A DNA stretch of 64,000 nucleotides from Microbacterium sp. zg-B185 (GTDB lineage: Bacteria; Actinomycetota; Actinomycetes; Actinomycetales; Microbacteriaceae), in the NCBI RefSeq assembly GCF_030246885.1, contig NZ_CP126739.1, positions 2,418,001 to 2,482,000 of the forward strand. Reading direction: 5' to 3'. Below the pieces are notes generated by a model that had not been told where the DNA came from, did not search any database, and saw only the letters and a program-made list of their open reading frames with translations. Position numbers and translations under genes: made by a program. Below are positions 45,216 to 54,147 of this stretch, piece by piece. Each line of letters opens with the position of its first letter. The first letter of the stretch is position 1.

Positions 45216-45779
45216 ATGACGGAAAGCGTCGGACCAGCAGCACCCGGTGAGCTGGAGTTCGTGCGCGCGTTCGTGAACACGCTGGACATCGAGACCGGCT
45301 CCGACGCGTTGCGTGACTCCAGCCACTGGGCGGCGTGGGCCGATGCTCACGGCATGAGAGGGGCCGCATCCCTCGATGATCTGGACTCCGCACGCCGGTT
45401 GCGTGAGGCGCTTCGAGCCGGACTGCTGGCCAATCACGACAGGTCCCCACTGCCGTCCCGGATGATCGACGCTCTGCACTCCGCCGCCGACCAGTGCGAT
45501 GTCAGAGTGGGATTCGACGGCGACGGCGTGAGGTTCCGGACCGCCGGCTCGGGAATGGACCTTGCCTTCGCGAGAATCGTCGCGGCAGTCGCGGCTTCGG
45601 TGAGTGATGGAACGTGGCCCAGATTGAAGTCCTGCGTCAATGACGCGTGCCAATGGGCCTTCTACGATCACTCCCGCTCGCGGACCGGTCGGTGGTGTTC
45701 GATGAGCATCTGCGGCAATCGCGCGAAACAGAAACGTTGGCGTGCCGGCCAAGGTGACACCGAGCGTCTGCCCGCGTGA
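45216..45779 (+). CDS. CGNR zinc-finger transcriptional regulator
   Basis: A 187-residue DNA-binding protein. The N-terminal ABATE-type domain contains FVNTLDIETGSDAL. The C-terminal zinc finger begins with WPRLKSCVNDACQWAFYD and ends CSMSICGNRAKQKRW, with the name-giving CGNR and the basic tail. The ATG at 45216 is preceded by GGTGC only. It is divergent from the MFS exporter gene, which it may repress. Confidence 0.88.
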   Translation: MTESVGPAAPGELEFVRAFVNTLDIETGSDALRDSSHWAAWADAHGMRGAASLDDLDSARRLREALRAGLLANHDRSPLPSRMIDALHSAADQCDVRVGFDGDGVRFRTAGSGMDLAFARIVAAVAASVSDGTWPRLKSCVNDACQWAFYDHSRSRTGRWCSMSICGNRAKQKRWRAGQGDTERLPA

Positions 45780-45904
45780 GGTCGACCGACGCGGTCGAGG
45801 ACCGGCTTCCGGTCGACTCATGGGTGGCGAGTTCGGCTACCCCGGCCAGCCCGAGGCCTTCGCCGAGGGGCTTCGCGAGGTACTGGACCAGCCCTGACAG
45901 CTGT

Positions 45905-48900
45905 TCATTCGTCCGCAGTGGCCGCGCGACGCCGCCTTGTCAGGAGCATCCCGCCGAGCACCCCTGCCGCTGCGCCTGCGATCGTCACCGCGAGCCAGAG
46001 GGTCGGATCGCTGCCGGTCGACGCCAGCTTGCCGGAACGGGCTGTGTTCGTGTCGGGCTCGACCTGGTCGCCGCCCTCCGAGGAGGGCTGACCCGACGCG
46101 GGCGGGGTCTCCGGACTGGGCGCTTCGGGCTCGGCAGGGGCGGGCGGCTCTTCGCTCAACGCGTCTTTGAGCGGCGGGCCTGCTGTCCACAACGCGCCGG
46201 GCACCAGGATCAGACCCTGACCCTGCAGTCCGAGCGCGGCGCTGACGCTGACGCCGCTCCCGGAGTGGAAGTCCATCGAGCTGGCCCCACCGGCGACACC
46301 GGCCAGGACGGTCGCGGACCATCGCTGACCGAGGTTCTGCCCCGTGGTGTCGCAGGCGATCATCTGCAGCGGACCTGCGCCACCGTTCTGCGCATCGACG
46401 CACAGCTGCGAGACTGGATCGAACAGCTGAGAACCGAAGAGCGTGGTCGGGTCGAACGGGAGCGTCAGAGTCGCCCAGCCCGTGCCGCCGGTCACCTGAC
46501 TGGGGTCGGTGGCGTCGACCGGGACGGCGATGACGTCCGGCGGAAGCTGATCGTCCAGCTGCACCGACCGATACCCGGCGCCGCTGGCATCGTCCGCGAC
46601 CAACGAGAACTCGGGGACGACGATGGGTGTGATCGTCACCGAGCCGTTGGGTCCGTATCCTGCCGCCGAGGAGAGCTCGAACGACGCGTCGATCGCGCCG
46701 GCCGTTGCAAAGCTGGAACCGCCCGCACCCCCGCCCGTGCCCTTGTCCGCCGCGCAACCGTAATTGCCGCAGGAGATCACGTCACCGGACGCGCCGCCGC
46801 CGCCACCTCCACCGGTGAACCCGCCCCCGCCGCCCCCGCCACCGAGGCCGCGCAGGCCACCGGGGGCTCCGCCGGAGCCCCCCGCGCCCCCCGCCTGACC
46901 CGCTCCCGGTGCGCCGGCACCCGCCAGCGGGCTTGCATCCGATCCCCAGTTGGCACCGCCCTGGGTGAGCGTTCCGCCGCCGCCCCCACCGTCTCCGTCC
47001 GTTCCTGCGCAGGCGAGGGACACACAGGCGTTGCCGCCGCTGGTCGTGGATTCCCGGTTGGATGACCCGGACCCTCCGCCCCCGCCGGCCACCACGAGCG
47101 GGAGACTGCACGACTCGTCGAGGGACACCTGAGACGATCCGCCGCCTCCCGCGCCTACACCGTCGAACTGCCCGTTGTAGCCGTTGATGCTTCCGCCGAC
47201 ACCACCGCCGTTGAGACCGCCCGCTCCCCCCTGTCCGGTGTTCTGCTGCCAGTCCTGACCGGCACCGCCGACACCGACGAAGAGTTGGCTGCCGGCGATG
47301 ACGGGAACGGTTGCGGTCACCACCCCGCCGGTTCCCCCCTGGCTGTCGGTTTCGTCGTACGCCATGCCGTTGCCGCCCTTGGCTCCGACGGCGACGATGG
47401 TCACCGCGTTGTATCCGGACGGCTGGACGAATTCGTTCGCACCCGAGTTGCAGTCCGCGGGGGTGGTGAAGGTGGTGGCCTGCGCGGCATCCATCGAGCT
47501 CGTGCTCGGCGGGTTCGCAACAAAGGGCACGACTCCGTCGCGCTGCGCGGCCAGAGCCGCATCGCCCACCGGAGTGGACGCGGAGGACGAGGAGGCAGCG
47601 GGGAACGGCGGGGTCTCGGGCGGACCCACCGGCAGATCCTGCACGAGCATGAGCGCCCCGCCGTAGCTCTGATTCGGTGTGGAGGAGAAACCCTGCCCCG
47701 TGTCACCCATGAAGAACGGCTCCGGTTGCGAGAAGTTCGGGTCGTTGAACCCGAGTACCTGGGCCTGCCCCCAGTCCACCAGTACAGGAGGAATCGTCTG
47801 GAAGGTTCCGTTCGGCGCCGTCACGGGCGCGGCCTGCAGCGCGGGGATCCCCTCGACGGCGGCCCACGCGGAAACGCCATGCGAGATGTCAGGGACGGTC
47901 ACCCCTGCCGGGATGCCTCCGATGACCGGAGCACGCGTGGCGGCAAGCGACGTGAAGTCATCGATCTGGGGGATCCGCCAGCCGGTCATGCCTGCCTGCG
48001 GAACGGCGAGATAGGAGGCGAGCACGGCCGTCGCCGGTACGACCGACGCGGCGATCACGTTGACGCTCGCCGCGGCAGGAGCCCAATCAGCGGCATAGCA
48101 GGTGCTCGGATACATGCAGTACCGGTCTTGGTCGGTGCCGGCGAGGGTCACCGGCGAGGTGGTCCACACTCGTATGAACCCGCTGCTGTCGGCCGACCCC
48201 GGGTTCGGCGACGCCGGGGTGCTGAGATCGGCGCTGACCCCGTCGGGAAGAGTCGGGAGGTTGTCGTTGGCGAGGTAGGACCACGCCTGCACCGACGGCA
48301 CGTACGTGTTCTCGTAGTAGTTCTGCAGATCGGCGGTGACGCCGCCGGTGGCGGACAGGTGCACGGCCTCGGCGTACGCGTTCAGGTGGAGCGTGGTGAC
48401 GCCGGCATAGAAAGCCGCTTGCGCCTGCATCTTGTTGGCCAGTTCGGAGGGGAGGAGCGTGCCGGACGGTGTGGACGATCCCGAAGCTTCTGCCGCCCAC
48501 AGCAGCGCGCGGTAGGACCCGAATACGCCGGACTGTCCGTCCGTACCGATGAGCGCCTCGTCGAGGGCGTTGACGCTCTGCTGGCCACTCTCCACGACAG
48601 CCTTCAGTTCGTCGATCTGATCGGCCGAGAGAGAGCTGGTTATGCCGCTTGCCTGCGCCGAGGTCGTCAGGTTCGCAGACAGCTGGCAGACCAGCTGGAT
48701 GTCGTTACGGACGTTCTCGAGCGCGGTATTGGCGGCGGTGACCTGGGTGACATAGGCGCCGTACTGCGCCGCTACCTCGATCTGATTGGCCAGCGCGAGC
48801 TCGTCCTGCTGAAGAGTGATGTTCAGAGTGGTGATCTCCTGCTGGACCGTGGAAAGCTGCGTCTGAATCTGCTGAAGGTCGGCGAGCTCTTCCTCTTCGA

Positions 48901-49231
48901 TGGGAGTCGGTCCTGGGCCGCCCGTCAGCGCGTCCAGCGCCCAACCCACCAAGGCACCGCCGACCTTGCCCGCCGCACCTGAGATGACCCCGGTGAGCAC
49001 GGTCGTCGCAACACCCGAGAAGATTCCCCCCGCGCTGTCCGCGGAATCGTCGAGCGTCGAGCCCAGCGCATCCGAGGCGACGGTGCGTTGAATGAGCGGA
49101 CACGGTGCGGCATCGCCTACGGCAGCCGTCGATGCGAACGTGGCCGCTTCGGCGCTGTGCGGAAAAGGCACGAGCACGCCCAGAACGAGCGCGCCTCCGG
49201 CCACGGCAGTGATCCATCGTGAAACGCTCAT
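45905..49231 (-). CDS. Cell-wall-anchored glycine-rich surface protein (LASTG motif)
   Basis: A 1108-residue exported protein. The signal peptide ends around AEA (residues 1-29). A coiled-coil segment (EELADLQQIQTQLSTVQQE) lies near residues 115-160. A large beta-rich middle follows. A Gly-rich tract (GGAGGLNGGGVGGSINGYNG type, about 630-860) resembles lectin-like Gly-rich folds. A ricin-like segment (SQLCVDAQNGGAGPLQM ending GQRW) follows. The end has sortase signal LASTG at 1069-1073, a hydrophobic helix and RRRR tail. LAXTG is the class E sortase substrate in Actinobacteria; no sortase gene is nearby. Possibly adhesive. Confidence 0.88.
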   Translation of the reverse strand: MSVSRWITAVAGGALVLGVLVPFPHSAEAATFASTAAVGDAAPCPLIQRTVASDALGSTLDDSADSAGGIFSGVATTVLTGVISGAAGKVGGALVGWALDALTGGPGPTPIEEEELADLQQIQTQLSTVQQEITTLNITLQQDELALANQIEVAAQYGAYVTQVTAANTALENVRNDIQLVCQLSANLTTSAQASGITSSLSADQIDELKAVVESGQQSVNALDEALIGTDGQSGVFGSYRALLWAAEASGSSTPSGTLLPSELANKMQAQAAFYAGVTTLHLNAYAEAVHLSATGGVTADLQNYYENTYVPSVQAWSYLANDNLPTLPDGVSADLSTPASPNPGSADSSGFIRVWTTSPVTLAGTDQDRYCMYPSTCYAADWAPAAASVNVIAASVVPATAVLASYLAVPQAGMTGWRIPQIDDFTSLAATRAPVIGGIPAGVTVPDISHGVSAWAAVEGIPALQAAPVTAPNGTFQTIPPVLVDWGQAQVLGFNDPNFSQPEPFFMGDTGQGFSSTPNQSYGGALMLVQDLPVGPPETPPFPAASSSSASTPVGDAALAAQRDGVVPFVANPPSTSSMDAAQATTFTTPADCNSGANEFVQPSGYNAVTIVAVGAKGGNGMAYDETDSQGGTGGVVTATVPVIAGSQLFVGVGGAGQDWQQNTGQGGAGGLNGGGVGGSINGYNGQFDGVGAGGGGSSQVSLDESCSLPLVVAGGGGGSGSSNRESTTSGGNACVSLACAGTDGDGGGGGGTLTQGGANWGSDASPLAGAGAPGAGQAGGAGGSGGAPGGLRGLGGGGGGGGFTGGGGGGGASGDVISCGNYGCAADKGTGGGAGGSSFATAGAIDASFELSSAAGYGPNGSVTITPIVVPEFSLVADDASGAGYRSVQLDDQLPPDVIAVPVDATDPSQVTGGTGWATLTLPFDPTTLFGSQLFDPVSQLCVDAQNGGAGPLQMIACDTTGQNLGQRWSATVLAGVAGGASSMDFHSGSGVSVSAALGLQGQGLILVPGALWTAGPPLKDALSEEPPAPAEPEAPSPETPPASGQPSSEGGDQVEPDTNTARSGKLASTGSDPTLWLAVTIAGAAAGVLGGMLLTRRRRAATADE

Positions 49232-49441
49232 GCAAGGTCCTTACCCCGAAGTCGATTCCGGCGCGAAGCGCCGAAAATCACTCGGTTGAATGGACCACCC
49301 GAATGGCGAGTTCAGCCTAGTGAGGCCGAGACGACCGCCCCCCGCACGATTCCGCGACGTGGAAGCCCAGGTGTGTGCTGACTGCCTGAGCGCCGCTGCC
49401 CGCGTCGGAATGTTTGCCGGCGCTTCTGCCTTGGAGACCTC

Positions 49442-50467
49442 ATGCGTGCAATCATCTACTCCCAGTCCGGACCGTCGTCGGTTCTCGAACTGACCGACCG
49501 ACCGCTGGCCGAGCCCGGGCCGGATGAGGTCCGGGTCCGTATCGCCGTGTCGGGGGTCAACCCGACGGACTGGAAGGCCCGCGCGGGAAACAGGCCACTC
49601 GAGTTCGCCGACGTCGTCCCCAACCAGGATGGGGCCGGCGTGGTGGATGCTGTCGGTTCCGATGTCGAGGATTTCACGGTCGGCGACCGTGTGTGGCTCT
49701 TCCTCGCCGCCCACCAGCGCCCGACCGGGACCGCGCAGGAATGGACGGTGGTGCCGGCGAGTCGCGTCGTCCATCTCCCCGACGGCATCGGCTTCGATGT
49801 GGCCGCCAGTCTGGGCGTGCCCGCGATGACCGCTCATCGTGCGCTCACCGTGCACGAACTCGGCCCGGCGCGTCTCGCGCCCGGAGCCCTGGACGGACGA
49901 GTGGTGCTGGTGCAGGGTGGCGCGGGCGCCGTCGGACACGCCGCTATCCAACTGGCGGTCTGGGCGGGCGCCACGGTGATCGCCACCGTCAGCAGCGATG
50001 AGAAGGCGGCGCTAGCCCGCGCGGCAGGTGCGCATCACGTCCTTCAGTACCCGGATCGTCATCTCTCCGCCCACGTGCTTTCCGTCGCTCCCCGCGGCGT
50101 CGACCACATCGTCGAGGTCGCGCCCGCGCAGAACGCCGCGCTCGATGTGGAGGTGCTCGCCAACCACGGCAGCATCGCGTACTACGCGAACAACAACGGC
50201 GACGAGTTCAGCGTGCCGATCGCGACGAGCTTCGCGAAGAACGCGCGCTGGCAGGGGCTGCTGCTCTACACCGTGGGCCCGGAGGCGCTGGCCGTCGCCG
50301 CCGAAGACATCACCGCAGCCCTCGAGGCGGGCGCCCTCCCCGTAGGTGAAGAAGCCGGCCTGCCGCTGACGTGGTTCTCGCTCGAGGACACGGCATCCGC
50401 GCACGATGCCGTTGAGGACGGAGTCACCGGAAAGGTTCTGATCCGCGTCACCGACGACCTGGGGTGA
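49442..50467 (+). CDS. Zinc-type alcohol dehydrogenase-like quinone oxidoreductase
   Basis: A 341-residue NADPH-dependent reductase of the MDR superfamily, QOR type. The N-terminal GroES fold (ELTDRPLAEPGPDEVRVRI, GVNPTDWKARAG) has no zinc-ligand set, fitting zinc-free quinone reductases. The NADPH Rossmann motif is VLVQGGAGAVGHAAIQLA. The C-terminus has AHDAVEDGVTGKVLIRV. A lone gene without a clear Shine-Dalgarno sequence. Confidence 0.9.
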   Translation: MRAIIYSQSGPSSVLELTDRPLAEPGPDEVRVRIAVSGVNPTDWKARAGNRPLEFADVVPNQDGAGVVDAVGSDVEDFTVGDRVWLFLAAHQRPTGTAQEWTVVPASRVVHLPDGIGFDVAASLGVPAMTAHRALTVHELGPARLAPGALDGRVVLVQGGAGAVGHAAIQLAVWAGATVIATVSSDEKAALARAAGAHHVLQYPDRHLSAHVLSVAPRGVDHIVEVAPAQNAALDVEVLANHGSIAYYANNNGDEFSVPIATSFAKNARWQGLLLYTVGPEALAVAAEDITAALEAGALPVGEEAGLPLTWFSLEDTASAHDAVEDGVTGKVLIRVTDDLG

Positions 50468-50487
50468 CCCCCCGGACAGGTGTGTGG

Positions 50488-50560
50488 AGCCACCTAAGGG
50501 AATCGAACCCTTGACCTATTCATTACGAGTGAATCGCTCTGCCGACTGAGCTAAGGTGGC
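50488..50560 (-). tRNA. tRNA-Thr (CGT)
   Basis: A 73-base cloverleaf on the minus strand. The acceptor stem is GCCACCT with AGGTGGC and discriminator T. D arm GCTC-AGTCGGCA-GAGC, anticodon loop CTCGTAA with anticodon CGT at plus 50525-50527, T arm AAGGG-TTCGATT-CCCTT. All stems pair and no CCA is encoded. Confidence 0.95.
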
Positions 50561-50643
50561 GTGTTTCGCTTGCGCGACGCACGAACATCGATCTTACAGG
50601 GTCGCCGGTGCCCCCGCGAACCCGCGGAGACCCGGCATCCGTC

Positions 50644-52239
50644 CTATTCGCAGCGCAGCCCGTCCTGGGGCACGGTGCCACCGAGCAGATACGCCTCGAC
50701 GGCCGCATCCACGCAGGCGTTGCCCTTGTTGTAGCCGGTGTGCCCCTCCCCCACCCGTGTGATCAGGACGCCGGACGCGAGCTGATCGGCGAGCGAGACG
50801 GACCACTCGTACGGCGTCGCCGGATCGTTCGTGGTTCCCACCACCACGATCGGCGGTGCACCTTCGGCGGTGATCTCCCCGCGGATCCCGGTCGGCGGGT
50901 ACGGCCAGACGGCACACGGATCCACGCCCGTCCAGTACGGCGCGACCGTGGGCGCCTCCACCGCGAGCCGCTCGTCACCGGCCGCGATCTCTTCCGGGGT
51001 GATGGCGGGGTAGTCCATGCAGTTGTACGCCCGGAACGCTTCGGTCGAGTTGTCCAGGTAGGCGCCGTTCACGCGGTTGTAGTAGAAGTCCGCGAGCTGG
51101 AACGCGACATCCGGGTTGCCCTCCAGCACCTCGGTCAGCGCGGCGGTCAGGAACGGCCAGCTCCCTTCGGAGTACAACGCTGCAACGATGCCGGTCAGCA
51201 GCGAGTCCGCCCCCAGTATCCTGCCGTCCGACGCCGGAAGCGGGGAGCGTGCGACGCCCGCCAGCAGGGTGCCCAGGTCGGCCATGGCCTCGTCGACCGT
51301 GCCGCGGAACGGGCAGTCCGACCCGTCCAGACAGGCCGCCACGTACGCACGCAGGGCGGATTCGAAACCGACCCCCTGCACGACGTTCACGTCCACGATT
51401 GACGCGGCGGGGTCGACGGCACCGTCCAGAACGAGCCGCCCCACCCGGTCCGGGTAGAGCTGCGCGTAGGTCGCCCCGAGGAAGGTGCCGTAGGAGTAGC
51501 CGAGATAGTGCAGTTCGGAGTCCCCCAGCACGGCGCGCAGCAGGTCCATGTCGCGGGCGGAGTTCTCCGTCGTGATGTACGGGAGGATGCCGCCGCTGTT
51601 GGCGTCGCAGGCGGCGGCGAACTCCTCGTTGGCCTCGGTGCGCTCGGCGATCCACGCGTCGGAGCCGCGGGGCGCGGAGGGGATGCCGAACAGGTAGGCA
51701 TCCATGTCAGCCGGCTCGTAGCAGCGCACCGCGGTCGACGCGCCCACCCCGCGCGGGTCGAACCCGACGATGTCGTACTGCTCCTGCAGCGGTTCCCGAG
51801 CGGCGAAGTCGACGCTCTCGCGGACGAAGTCCACGCCGCTGGCCCCCGGTCCGCCGGGGTTGATCAGCAGGGAGCCGATCGGTGTGCCCGACACCGCCCG
51901 TTGACGGATGACGGAGAGCTCGATCTGACCGGCACCGGGATTCGACCAGTCCAGCGGCGCGGTGACCGTCGTGCATTCGAACGCGTCGCAGGGCACCCAG
52001 GTGAGCGGCTGCGAGTAGAACGGGATGAGGTCGGCCGCCACCCCGTCCGTGTCCGGCGTCGCACTGGCGGACGAGCGCGGCGGGGATTCCGGGATGACGG
52101 AGTACAGGCATCCGGACAGGGCGAGGGATGCCGCGGCCAGCGTCGTGATGAGGGCGACGAGCCGGCGCGTGCGGCGCACCGGGCCCGAGGTTCGGCGGCG
52201 CGCGGGAGTGCCCGCCGTTCGCGGGAGGTGGAGGTTCAC
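50644..52239 (-). CDS. TAP-like alpha/beta-hydrolase lipoprotein
   Basis: A 531-residue secreted hydrolase, similar to tripeptidyl aminopeptidases of Actinobacteria. GTG start with AAGGA upstream; long basic N-terminus, signal helix, and lipobox LSGC (Cys44). The hydrolase core has oxyanion motif LLINPGGPGASG, nucleophile elbow LGYSYGTFLG, and TAP C-terminal domain with VVVGTTNDPATPY (Asp) and GEGHTGY (His). Its start overlaps the holB stop (GTGA). It probably cleaves peptides or proteins at the cell surface. Confidence 0.9.
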   Translation of the reverse strand: MNLHLPRTAGTPARRRTSGPVRRTRRLVALITTLAAASLALSGCLYSVIPESPPRSSASATPDTDGVAADLIPFYSQPLTWVPCDAFECTTVTAPLDWSNPGAGQIELSVIRQRAVSGTPIGSLLINPGGPGASGVDFVRESVDFAAREPLQEQYDIVGFDPRGVGASTAVRCYEPADMDAYLFGIPSAPRGSDAWIAERTEANEEFAAACDANSGGILPYITTENSARDMDLLRAVLGDSELHYLGYSYGTFLGATYAQLYPDRVGRLVLDGAVDPAASIVDVNVVQGVGFESALRAYVAACLDGSDCPFRGTVDEAMADLGTLLAGVARSPLPASDGRILGADSLLTGIVAALYSEGSWPFLTAALTEVLEGNPDVAFQLADFYYNRVNGAYLDNSTEAFRAYNCMDYPAITPEEIAAGDERLAVEAPTVAPYWTGVDPCAVWPYPPTGIRGEITAEGAPPIVVVGTTNDPATPYEWSVSLADQLASGVLITRVGEGHTGYNKGNACVDAAVEAYLLGGTVPQDGLRCE

Positions 52240-53426
52240 GGGGTCCTTCCGCTCGCAACCGTCACGAGCATGCTTTCCAGGGCGAGGGTCGGTGCGGCGT
52301 TCTGCTCCAGGTTGCGGCGGGTCTCGGCGATCCGGTCGAGGACGACCAGGGTGCGCTCCGGGGTCCATGCTGCGGCGAGCGCGCGCAGTTCCGGCTCGAG
52401 TTCGCGATTGATCAGGTCGCCCTCATCCGGTCCCCCGCGTCCGAACTGCAGCATCACGACGTCCCGGAACATGGACTGCAGATCGGTGAGGACCCGATCG
52501 ATACCGTCGCGGAGGCTGCGGGTCGCGCGACGCTTCTGATCGTCCTCCAGAGCGCTCAGCTGCGAGCGGACCGCAGGCGGAACAGCAGCTCCTTCGGCGA
52601 TGCCGAGCGTGCGCAGCAGGCCAGCCCGCTCGGTGCTGTCGCGTTCGGCGGTCAGGGCCTTGGCGTCCTCGGTCGCCGCCTGCACGACGCGGCCGGCGAC
52701 ATCGACGGCATCGCCGACGCCGCGCACGGCCAGGACGCCGCGCAGGGTCTGGTCGCGACGCGCGCGTGCCCCGGCGTCGGTGGCGAGGCGCTGCGCCATC
52801 CCGATGTGGCGCTGCGCGTGCCGGGCGGACTGCTCCGCGACGGCGAGGTCGATGCCGGTGCGCCGTGCGATCAGACGCGCGACGTCCGCGATGTCAGGCT
52901 CGCGCAGTCGCAGCGTGCGCACCCGCGAGCGGATGGTGGGCAGCAGATCCGCGTCGCTGGGCGCGCACAGGATCCAGACGGTGCGCTCCGGCGGCTCCTC
53001 CAGCGCCTTCAGCAGGACGTTGGAGGTGCGCTCCACCATCCGGTCCGCGTCTTCCATGACGATGACGCGGTACCGGCCCAGGGACGGGCCGAAATAGGAG
53101 CGCTCGACGAGAGCACGTGCGTCCTTGATGGAGATGATGACGCCCTCCGTGCGCAGGGCCGTCATGTCCGGGTGGGTGCCGGCGAGCACCTGCCGCATGG
53201 TCCGCTCATCGCCGTCCTCGGCGATCAGCGCGGCGGCGAACGCATAGGCGAGGGTCGATCGTCCCGAGCCCGGCGGGCCCGTGATCAGCCACGCGTGCGT
53301 CATGGACGCGGGATCGGATGCCGCCGCCCGCAGCGTCGCCACGGCGGCGTCCTGCCCCCAGACAGCGCCCCACGGGACCTCGACCTCTGTCGCCGCGGGA
53401 GCATCCGCGATCGCCGCGCTGTCCAT
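52236..53426 (-). CDS. holB: DNA polymerase III subunit delta'
   Basis: Clamp-loader subunit that opens the beta clamp together with delta and tau. The 396-residue protein has an AAA+ P-loop-like GPPGSGRSTLAYA, the SRC-equivalent box SRVRTLRLREP and LLKALEEPPERTVWIL. Start at ATG 53426, 10 bp after the tmk stop. It belongs to a conserved operon topA-tmk-holB-hydrolase with short overlaps. Confidence 0.92.
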   Translation of the reverse strand: MDSAAIADAPAATEVEVPWGAVWGQDAAVATLRAAASDPASMTHAWLITGPPGSGRSTLAYAFAAALIAEDGDERTMRQVLAGTHPDMTALRTEGVIISIKDARALVERSYFGPSLGRYRVIVMEDADRMVERTSNVLLKALEEPPERTVWILCAPSDADLLPTIRSRVRTLRLREPDIADVARLIARRTGIDLAVAEQSARHAQRHIGMAQRLATDAGARARRDQTLRGVLAVRGVGDAVDVAGRVVQAATEDAKALTAERDSTERAGLLRTLGIAEGAAVPPAVRSQLSALEDDQKRRATRSLRDGIDRVLTDLQSMFRDVVMLQFGRGGPDEGDLINRELEPELRALAAAWTPERTLVVLDRIAETRRNLEQNAAPTLALESMLVTVASGRTP

Positions 53427-53436
53427 GGCGTCCAGC

Positions 53437-54147
53437 CTAATCGGCGCTGACGACAGCGTCCGGCGCGGCCCGCTGGTCCAGGAGCAGCTGGACGCGTCCC
53501 TGGATGTCCGTCGCCAGGTCGGCCGGCACGCGGGCGGCGTCCAGCACGAGGAAGCGCTCGGGTTCCGCGGCGGCCAGGGCGAGGAACTCGGTGCGCACAC
53601 TGTCGTGGAAGCCGTCGTGCTCGGCCTCGAGCCGGTCGAAAGGCTTGTCGTCGGCAGCCAGCCGATCGCGGGCCAGTCCGGAATCCAGGTCGAGCAGCAC
53701 GGTCAGGTCCGGAAGCAGCCCCTCGGCAGCCCACAGGGAGAGGTCGCGGACTTCGTCACGGCCCAGGACGCGTCCGGCGCCCTGGTAGGCGACGGATGAG
53801 TCCAGGTAGCGGTCCTGAATGACCACGTCTCCGCGGGACAGCGCCGGTCGCACGACGGTCGCGATGTGCTGCGCCCGGTCCGCCGCGTACAGGAGCGCCT
53901 CGGCACGCGGAGCGACCTCGCCGCGATGGTGCAGGACGATGTCCCGGATCAGCACGCCGACCTCGCTGCCGCCCGGCTCCCGGGTCCGCACGACCGTGCG
54001 GCCGCGCGCGACGAGCCACTCCTCCAGCAGCGCCGCCTGGGTGGTCTTGCCGACGCCGTCGCCCCCCTCGAACGTGACGAACAGACCGGCCCGCGCTCCC
54101 GCGGAGCCGGGCGCGCCGGACGTCGGTCCCGGAACGTCGATGCTCAC
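53437..54147 (-). CDS. tmk: Thymidylate kinase
   Basis: Phosphorylates dTMP to dTDP. The 236-residue protein has P-loop FEGGDGVGKTTQAALL, the DRY motif in VIQDRYLDSSVAYQG, and TREPGGSEVG; the lid segment lies around LDSGLARDRLAADD. A 20-residue Gly/Ala/Pro-rich N-terminal extension precedes the P-loop. It starts inside the topA stop (ATGA). Confidence 0.96.
   Translation of the reverse strand: MSIDVPGPTSGAPGSAGARAGLFVTFEGGDGVGKTTQAALLEEWLVARGRTVVRTREPGGSEVGVLIRDIVLHHRGEVAPRAEALLYAADRAQHIATVVRPALSRGDVVIQDRYLDSSVAYQGAGRVLGRDEVRDLSLWAAEGLLPDLTVLLDLDSGLARDRLAADDKPFDRLEAEHDGFHDSVRTEFLALAAAEPERFLVLDAARVPADLATDIQGRVQLLLDQRAAPDAVVSAD

Noticed and set aside
36000..45800. Genomic island with integrase and attachment sites
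   Set aside because: No integrase, transposase or direct repeats were found, and the tRNAs are at 30.9 and 50.5 kb, not at the edges. The region looks accessory only by content.
47285..48982. Long plus frame inside the surface protein gene
   Set aside because: Arg/Gly-rich antisense shadow; the minus-strand gene has a signal peptide and sortase motif.
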